A stretch of 23,557 bases of DNA from Apostichopus parvimensis (lineage: Eukaryota > Echinodermata > Holothuroidea > Aspidochirotida > Stichopodidae). Under the pieces are notes generated by a model, which ran no database searches, was not told where the DNA came from, and was given only the letters and a program-made list of their open reading frames with translations. The position numbers and the translations under genes were made by a program. The stretch covers positions 25,932-49,488 of the forward strand of contig KN886630.1 in NCBI GenBank assembly GCA_000934455.1. Direction: 5' to 3'. Shown here one piece after another: positions 16,927 through 23,557 of this stretch (positions are counted from its first letter, which is position 1; every line of letters starts with the position of its first letter).

Positions 16927-18364
16927 ATGATGGAACAGGGTGCTGAGGAAGAAGTGTTTGAGGTTTGTAATTTTACTTGCCCGATTCCAGACGAATGTCT
17001 AAATTCTATGTTTTTTTTCAATTCAATGTACAACCCTAACATGGTTGGTTTATAATCTTGTCATGATACAGTTGGCAATATTTTCATCATGCTAACTTAA
17101 CTATTGAAATTGCAGCCATTGATTGAAATGAAAAGATCAAATTGAAACAAAGTGTCTGGTTTTGTAATTGTTTTTCCCAATACGACTACTTCAATCGGAC
17201 GGACGCAGATGTTTTGATTTTTCCTTCATAATTGTACTATGGATATTTTTGCAAGAAAAGTACCTTGTCATGATAGTGTGACAATTTACTACAGAATAGT
17301 ACCAAAACAGATTCTTCAAGAATGTCAAGATCAAATGCATATAATTAAGCTTTACACAGAACTACTTGAAGAATTTCAGTAGGATTTGAGGTTTTATAAA
17401 CTCATTTGTTGACATACTTAATGAGGACTACCTGCACCTTGTTTTTACACTGAAATATTTTATTGTCTATCGGTTGGGAAATGACATTTTTCATAAAGTT
17501 CTTTTCTTCTTTTTTTTTGGTTAAAAAGTTGTATCAGTTTGTTGATCAGACTATCACTGTGTCCTTTAATTTTCTGCATTTGATTCCTTGGATAGGTTTA
17601 CAAAATTCTTGCCAGAAAGAAAACCCGAAAAGGAAACCTAGAATATCTTGTCAGATGGAAGAATTATGGAGAAGAGGATGACACATGGGAGCCGATTGAA
17701 AATCTTCAGGATTGCGATGAAGTTCTCAATGACTTTAACGAGAGGCTTTCAAAAGGAGATGCTCTACACTTTGATCAGAGTCCGAAGAAACATCGGAGGT
17801 TTCAAAGAGTAACTGATTCTCCTTCCAGGGACAGCAATGCCAGTTCCCGAGGCTCAACACCTCCAAGGACTAGAGCCATTTTGAATGGCCCAGAATTACA
17901 CAGACATGATCAGCAATCGAGAGACGAGGGCGGGAGCCAAAAACTTGCCAGTAATCCCGAGGATGTCAGTTCCATGATGAAGAAGAGAAGCCCAAATTAC
18001 TTGAAACCTAAAACAGGACCAAAGTGGGAGTTTCTGTCGATAAGTCCCAAGTTGCCTGTAGATGGCGATCATGTTAAGAAACGGTACCACCAAAATTCCC
18101 ACATAAAACAACTCTTTCCGGGGAACTATGAAAGGGAGGAGGAGGAGCAAGATATTTTCTTGTCGACGAGTCCAGACGAAGAGACTCAAGACTCTTATGG
18201 TTCCCTATCCAACGGCTATAACAGTGATATTTACATTCCAGCTAAAAGGATGAAAAAATCACACTCTGTAATTGGTACACCTCTACAGACAATGGAAGTG
18301 TCCAATGGAAACGTGGTCATTGTGACAGGACGGGAGAGGATGGTCAGTGTTTCTGGCATTCAAG
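16927..18364 (+). CDS. chromodomain Y-like protein, N-terminal two coding exons
   Basis: Exon A (16927-16962) encodes MMEQGAEEEVFE and ends at a GTTTGT donor. Exon B (17596-18364) starts after CCTTGGATAG in phase 0, encodes 256 codons plus one base, and ends at a CAAG/GTAAGA donor. No in-frame ATG lies between the TAA at 16825 and 16927. Together they make a chromodomain (residues about 10-62): VFEVYKIL, LEYLVRWKNY, EEDDTWEPIENL and DFNERL. The methyl-lysine cage positions are F11, W33 and Y36. A basic, Ser-rich linker follows, with KKHRR, an EREEEE patch and a nuclear-localisation-like AKRMKK. CDYL proteins read repressive H3 methyl marks in the nucleus and carry a crotonase-like domain that binds corepressors; that half must lie beyond the window. 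DDTWEP with DFN and the very short first exon split right after the cage aromatic resemble CDYL/CDYL2. MPHOSPH8 is the main alternative. Tyr14 replaces the usual Glu. Confidence 0.8.
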
Positions 18365-18716
18365 GTAAGAAAGTTTATAAAGCAGTAGATGACATACATG
18401 TGCAACTTTTCATATTGCCCTATATGTGCCTTCTCATTTCCCGCTTCCTCTTCCTCCTCTCATGCCACTCTCCTATCATCTCCCTTCCTCATCTCTTCTC
18501 CTCAATTATGAAAATAGCTGCAACTCTCATCAAAATCCACTTTACAGGTCTTTTCTTAATTGTAGCTTTATTTATAAATAAACATTAGCTAATTATGCAC
18601 ATTGATAATGTAAAGGGAGTGACTGCCTAAGTTTTGGTTATAATGCCGAAGGCTCAGTGACCTATGCAATCGTGCTGGCGTGTACTGTATGTGCATGTGT
18701 GTAAGTGACGGCCATT

Positions 18717-19960
18717 CTGTAAACACGATATCTCAAGAAGCACAAGTTGAGTCAATGTCATACTTGGTAGATAGATGTGCCCTATTGTTTGTGGTTCCCA
18801 TCTTATTGCATATTACTGAGTGGGCAGACCTTAACGTAAGATTGTTAGATATCATGGCAATGCCTCTTCAATCGTATGTCCAATTAAGTAAGTTAATACT
18901 TGATATGGTGATGTAAGTTTATAGTACGTACATGTTTATTGCATCAACATCTTTGACCTCATTAGTATTCATGAGTTGGTGTGGCTTAATGGGAAATCGT
19001 CGAAAAACGGCTTGTACACACAACCTCTCAACAAACACATGTTGAATCAATGCCATATTCGTAAAATGTCAATATATCTGCAACCGTTTGTCCCATTTAG
19101 TTTATACATTGTATAATGATGTTTATGTACATTATATATGTTCTTTGAAACAACAATTAAGCCTACATTCTTTGGGACCATCTGTGCCAAAAAGGATCTG
19201 GGCGCAATTTTGGTCCCAAATTTTATTTCCACGTCTTACATTCTTAGGACCCAAATCTGTGGAGCCCAATATTTTTGGGATCATTTGGGTCCACATTTTG
19301 TGGAGTTTATATATTGTATAATGATGTTTATGTACATAGTATGTACATGGTCTTTGAAACAGCAATTAGGCCTACATTCTTTGGGACCATCTGAGCCAAA
19401 AAGGATCAGGGCGCATTTTTGGTCCCACGTCTTACATTCTTAGGACCCAAATCTGTGGGGCCCAATATTTTTGGGATCATTTGGGCCCACATTTTGTGGA
19501 GTTCAATTTTTGAGGTGCAAATATGTTTTGGAGTTTTTTTGGGCCAATTTTTTGAGACCCATTGAGGTGCAAAATTTTATTGGGCTCAATTTTTTGGAGG
19601 ACCAAACATTTTACAATTGCATTTCTCAACAACCATTAATGGGATTGTATCCGAACATGGACTACAGTTCTTGGTTAATTAATAGCTGATACATGTGGGC
19701 ATAAACAGTTATAGCCCATTTGGGTCCAACATTGTGTTCCCAGTTTGTTAAACCAAAGTTAACTTGGACTTTTTGGGGGCTTTTTGGGCCCAAATCTTTT
19801 TTCGCCAACACTTTCTGGACCCAATTTTGGTTAGTGCAAGTGGGCTCTTGTGTTAGCATTTACTCTTCTATTGGAATGACTGACATATTCAACACAGCTT
19901 GTAAATACGATATCTCAACAAACACAGGTTGAATCATTGTCATACCTGGTAGGTAGATCC
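18717..19960 (+). repeat. three diverged copies of a ~65-bp repeat
   Basis: Copies at 18717-18780, 19011-19075 and 19898-19960 share the order CTTGTAAA-ACGATATCTCAA, CAAACACAGGTTGAATCA, ATGTCATACTTGG and AGATAGAT with point differences. All are in the same direction. The second and third bracket a separate 205-bp tandem duplication. They look like parts of a longer dispersed family rather than a local satellite. Confidence 0.65.
19101..19501 (+). repeat. tandem duplication, unit about 205 bp
   Basis: Unit 1 (19101-19305) and unit 2 (19306-19501) both run from TTTATA(C/T)ATTGTATAATG through CCTACATTCTTTGGGACCAT, GTCTTACATTCTTAGGACCC and CCAATATTTTTGGGATCATT to CCACATTTTGTGGAG. Unit 2 lacks about 15 bases (the AAATTTTATTTCC part) and has a small insertion near 19341-19350. 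High similarity points to a fairly recent duplication. Confidence 0.85.
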
Positions 19961-19997
19961 AGCTTGGTGAGTTCAAGAACCCTATTGAAATTGGTAG

Positions 19998-20010
19998 AGG
20001 TCAAAGGTCA
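19998..20010 (+). promoter_or_regulatory. perfect DR1 motif AGGTCAAAGGTCA
   Basis: Two AGGTCA half-sites spaced by one A match the ideal binding site for RXR/HNF4/COUP-TF type receptors. It follows directly on the third copy of the 65-bp repeat (19898-19960), so it may be part of that repeat family. Function is unknown. Confidence 0.4.
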
Positions 20011-21229
20011 CATGATAACTCCAGCAAGCCTTTTTAAAACCCTGAATATTCCAGTTGCTGAAGTTGATTACTTTTAACTAATTTTTTTGGTCAAAATTAT
20101 ATCCTCATAGCATTCTTCATGGGGTAGATATTTATTTGTTTCAAATTTGGTGATATTTTATGAATGCATCTGGCAACAACAGAGTGAACAATGTCATCAT
20201 GGCAATTGTGCTGATTTTTTTTTTTTTTTTTTTGATATATATATATTCAAATTTATTAACAAATTTTATCAACATAGAGAGATAATATTTCTGAAAGGAG
20301 TGTTTATACATCTAAAGATTGACCACTCAGCAAACATTTCAAAATGCTTTAGTTTGAAGAATAAATGGACAAAAAAATTATAAAGCAGTAAGACAAAGGC
20401 TTACAACATTACAGACCATCTACTGTGATCCACTCCCTGGAGTAAGGGAGGGTTTAGCAAGTCAACACAGGTTACAGTATATTCAATTTGATCTCCATTT
20501 ACTGTATATGGGTTTTTTTTTCAACGAACAGCGTTTATCTCTCCCTATGAGTAAAACGTACATTATCTGCTAATTTCTGCAATATCGCTTGCTTTAATTT
20601 TTAACTTTTAAAAAAACATCTGCACTGCATCTGGTGTCATGAGTGATATTAATTGAGACTTGAGGGAGGTACAGCACATTGTAGACTTTGAGCTACTCCC
20701 TATGCAGTCTATACTGTATGTAGTTCTGCAGTGCACAGTACTTACTCTTTTAAATTAACTTAATTCGCATGGGATACTACAAGGATTGTATATAAGTGTA
20801 GATTGTACAGTAATAGCCGTGGGGGTCGGTTGTGTACAATGACTACAGTCACTCTAAACTGGTACACAAGTTTCTTTCAGTCGTAGGACTTTTCCTCTAG
20901 CTCATGAATTTTAGAGTGTTCTGGTAGCTCATAGCACTAATTTCGACGATGGTCTGCTACTGTACATTTTTTAACTAGATCATGGAAAACTCCTTCGTCA
21001 AGATGTGAGAAATAAGTGGGATAAGAGACTGAGTGATACACAACACTGAAATATGAACATGTTATATTGGATGATAATGTATAAATAGTCACAAAGAAAC
21101 ATGAAATCTGGTCAAGCTCTTTCGTTCAACCCCCAATTCCTGCGTTGATTAGTAATTATAATTTACTCTTCAACTGTATCCCTTTTCTTGGAGAATTTTG
21201 TGATGATCTGTAGTTTGCAGTGGATAGAT

Positions 21230-21586
21230 CAGGGGTGGGCAACCTACGGCCCATGGGCCACATGCGGCCGCCAGTGATTTTTTGCGGCCCGTGAGATGTC
21301 TCAAGAAAAAGGAAAAAATTAATCTATTTTACATCATCACAAAAAAATGAGCTGCTCAGAATTTATAGGCACTAATGATGCTATCAGGTAGGCCCATTAT
21401 CCCCATTAATCATCAACTGTATTGACATTATGTTTTTGTGAATACAGATTAAGTTCACAAACCAATTGCTTGAAGTCCTCGGAATCAAAGGTTTGAAATC
21501 AACAGCAGGTCGTTGGTACGTGCGGCCCAGTCAATTTTTCACTCCTTATATCTGGCCCATTCATTCAAAAAGGTTGCCCACACATG
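21230..21586. mobile_element. non-autonomous hAT element, 357 bp, with 8-bp target duplication
   Basis: The ends are CAGGGGTGGGCAACCT and, read inward, CATGTGTGGGCAACCT (13 of 16 match), the classic hAT terminus with CAGGGGTG. GGATAGAT flanks both sides exactly (21222-21229 and 21587-21594), the 8-bp duplication hAT transposases make. Near the left end GGCCCATGGGCCACATGCGGCC is partly palindromic, and GCGGCCCGTGAGATG near the left and GTGCGGCCCAGTC near the right echo each other. No transposase is present, so it depended on one encoded elsewhere. Confidence 0.88.
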
Positions 21587-23557
21587 GGATAGATCACTCA
21601 AATGGCTCATTGCCCAGACCATGATGAATCTCACGTGTCTGAACTTTTTTCATACCATAAATGATTTTTAACGGGACGGTCTAGCAAAGTTAGTTTCTTC
21701 AATAACTTCATTAACGTTCAGCTGTCTTTAGTTACAGTACACAGAACTTTATGTTAATAATTTATCATTCCCAACTGTTAATCAGAATATTGACCAAACA
21801 GCTGTTCATGTACAGTCTAATTAATGCCTTGAAATTATGTGTACGTTAGCAGTTTGCAGGCTCTGCATGCTGTCTTTTATGTAATTAATGGATTATTCTG
21901 TTTATTAAACAAAAACTGCTATTTATGTACTACATAGACCTTTGAACTGGAACAATTTGACCATTTAGCATAGCATTTTGCTGTGCAATACTGGATTAAA
22001 TATTCCTGGCTGTTTATTGATGTATTGTTGTTGTGCATGTGGGGGTTTATTTACACACAAAAACAGGGGGGGAGGTATTATTCTGAAACCTTTCCTTTTT
22101 GAGCAGCATTTTGTATGTTTTTTTTCTCACGAAAGATATCTTCATATTTTTGGGGATGACATGACATCATTCCTGTCTACAATGTATTCCATTCTATTAC
22201 TGTAGAGCCCTCTTAGAACAAGAAGAAATTCTGTCCATCAGTTCACTCGCAATTATTGTTTGCAGCAAATATTGGTACACAGAACACAACAGTGACAACA
22301 CAGAACTGTATGTTTGCTAACTTTATTGCAAGTTCCTGAGCTCTTAACATGTGAACTGAAAAATAACATCCTCCTTTTTATGTAAACACCTTTTTCTCAG
22401 CATTAAGGAAGACCCTCGTTACGAACCCTCGGTCCTCCTCCGCCTCTGTATGTTGTTTTTAATTGAATGAACAAATTTGTGTCGTCCAGTACCCTCAATT
22501 AATGTACACGTTTGATATCCTGGATAATCATGCCAACTGCAGTAAGTTGCATACATGTACAGTGTACAGAATTTGTAAAAGTGCAGTTATATGATCTCCG
22601 GAGGTGTAAACAGGAAGTTACCATATATGAAGGCACAGCCTAGACAAGTTTGTAGATCCTGGTTACAGCGTAGGTTGTGTAACTTGAAAGTCTCAGACAG
22701 GGTTTAGAAATTTGGGCAAAACTTTCTTTCTATACAAAATACAAAGTTTGAAACTGGCCTTTGGATGATTCATATAGTAAAGGAAATAATATGGATGTGG
22801 CCTCCAAATTGCAAACTTAGTTTGAAAACCTAGAATTGATCTGTATGTGCTTTAGAAGTAGGTTGTGCTGTACCCAGTAGGACTGCTGTATTGTAAAGCA
22901 AAATTTGTGGAAAATACTGGATGGATTTGCATATCATGTATCCATGCACTCTATACTTGTACACTAATTGTAATATTGTAACTTGATCAATTGAGATGGA
23001 AATATTGTATAAATCTGTTTGAAATTCAAGGAGTACTAGGGCTTATCTGTGAAGTAATACACATGGTACGTACAGTATCAAATAACAAGATGTATACCTG
23101 TATATACTGAACAGTTCTATTGGTATACTGTACATACTGTACATGTATACTTGTTAAGTTAAGCAGGAGAAGGTTTTAGTAATTTCCTGTAAATACAAAA
23201 TAAAAGGAAAGATAAAGAGTACACATGAGTGGAAACAGAATTTCAGAGATAGAGAGAGAGAGTCAGGGACGAAAGATCACATTCGTTTCCATTTCTTGCA
23301 ATGTGCACAAGTGGTGATGACAAAGAATGTCAAAGATGTTAAGATGGTTTACACAATCATGTGATAGCTTAGATCAGTTACTTTCAATGTAAGATGAACC
23401 AGCTGATAAATAAACAGAATTTAATCAGATTTTGTGCATGCAGTATAATGACGGCCTTTTTAACTTTACCAATGTTACAAGTTACACACACAAATCGATG
23501 CCCATTGTGACTGCCTAAATCATATCTCTTTCCGGTTTTGACAAGTTCCCTTCTGTC

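Larger units (their letters stand above)
18365..23557. other. long CDYL intron (no further exon seen)
   Basis: The frame continues past the donor to 18588, but the added residues are low-complexity and hydrophobic, like translated intron. I looked for the CDYL crotonase signatures (for example HILLST, NGPAIGLGAS, FGQSPDG) and saw none on the plus strand. The region holds dispersed and tandem repeats (18717-19960), a T run (about 20216-20234), a hAT MITE (21230-21586), and many TACTGTA/TACAGTA words from 20470 to 23150. There is a GA run near 23247-23262 and a TGTAAATA word followed by AATAAAA near 23188-23203. The last pair could be read as a 3' end, but no coding exon precedes it. Confidence 0.5.

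Noticed and set aside
18365-18588. Read-through extension of the CDYL exon to a stop at 18588
   Set aside because: A strong GTAAGA donor ends the exon, and the following residues are pyrimidine-derived low-complexity sequence. A short isoform stays possible but unsupported.
18680-18916. 78-codon frame on the plus strand
   Set aside because: It overlaps the 65-bp repeat copy, and its residues match no CDYL segment.

Overview
The window looks like nuclear DNA of a marine invertebrate deuterostome, most likely an echinoderm or a relative. The genes are intron-rich with GT-AG splice sites and clear vertebrate counterparts. The non-coding DNA is AT-rich, full of small DNA transposons and tRNA-derived SINEs, and carries recurring TAGGCCTA words and long C or G runs. 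The lineage call is an inference from these habits; no species-specific marker was seen.

Layout: (1) 797-1600, plus strand: the last two coding exons of an unrecognised single-pass membrane protein whose earlier exons lie mostly outside the window. (2) 1851-5154: gene-poor DNA between convergent genes, with two tRNA-like SINE heads and a weak hAT-like relic. (3) 5228-11338, minus strand: a complete seven-exon CCNDBP1 (GCIP) gene, 351 residues, assembled from splice sites and agreeing with the vertebrate protein from end to end. Its introns hold two small DNA transposons and an old partial copy of its own exon 4 with flanking intron. (4) 11339-16926: the space between two divergent genes, with a 5'-truncated CR1-group LINE (13007-13950, minus), a MITE built from AACGTT words, AT-rich GTCGAAATTT clusters and an array of TGACCT half-sites. 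(5) 16927-18364, plus strand: the first two coding exons of a CDYL-type chromodomain gene. (6) 18365-23557: read as a long CDYL intron with tandem and dispersed repeats and an intact-ended hAT MITE. The crotonase-like half of CDYL is not in the window.

Together the genes are a growth-control protein (CCNDBP1, a cyclin-D1 and GRAP2 partner in vertebrates) and a histone-methyl-lysine reader (CDYL) arranged head to head, about 5.6 kb between start codons, plus an unrelated membrane protein converging on CCNDBP1. I found no viral element, CRISPR array, RNA gene or toxin gene, and no convincing new multi-gene system. The most unusual items are the self-duplicated exon relic in CCNDBP1, the MITE at 10534-10815 with perfect 8-bp target duplications, and the layered repeats in the CDYL intron.
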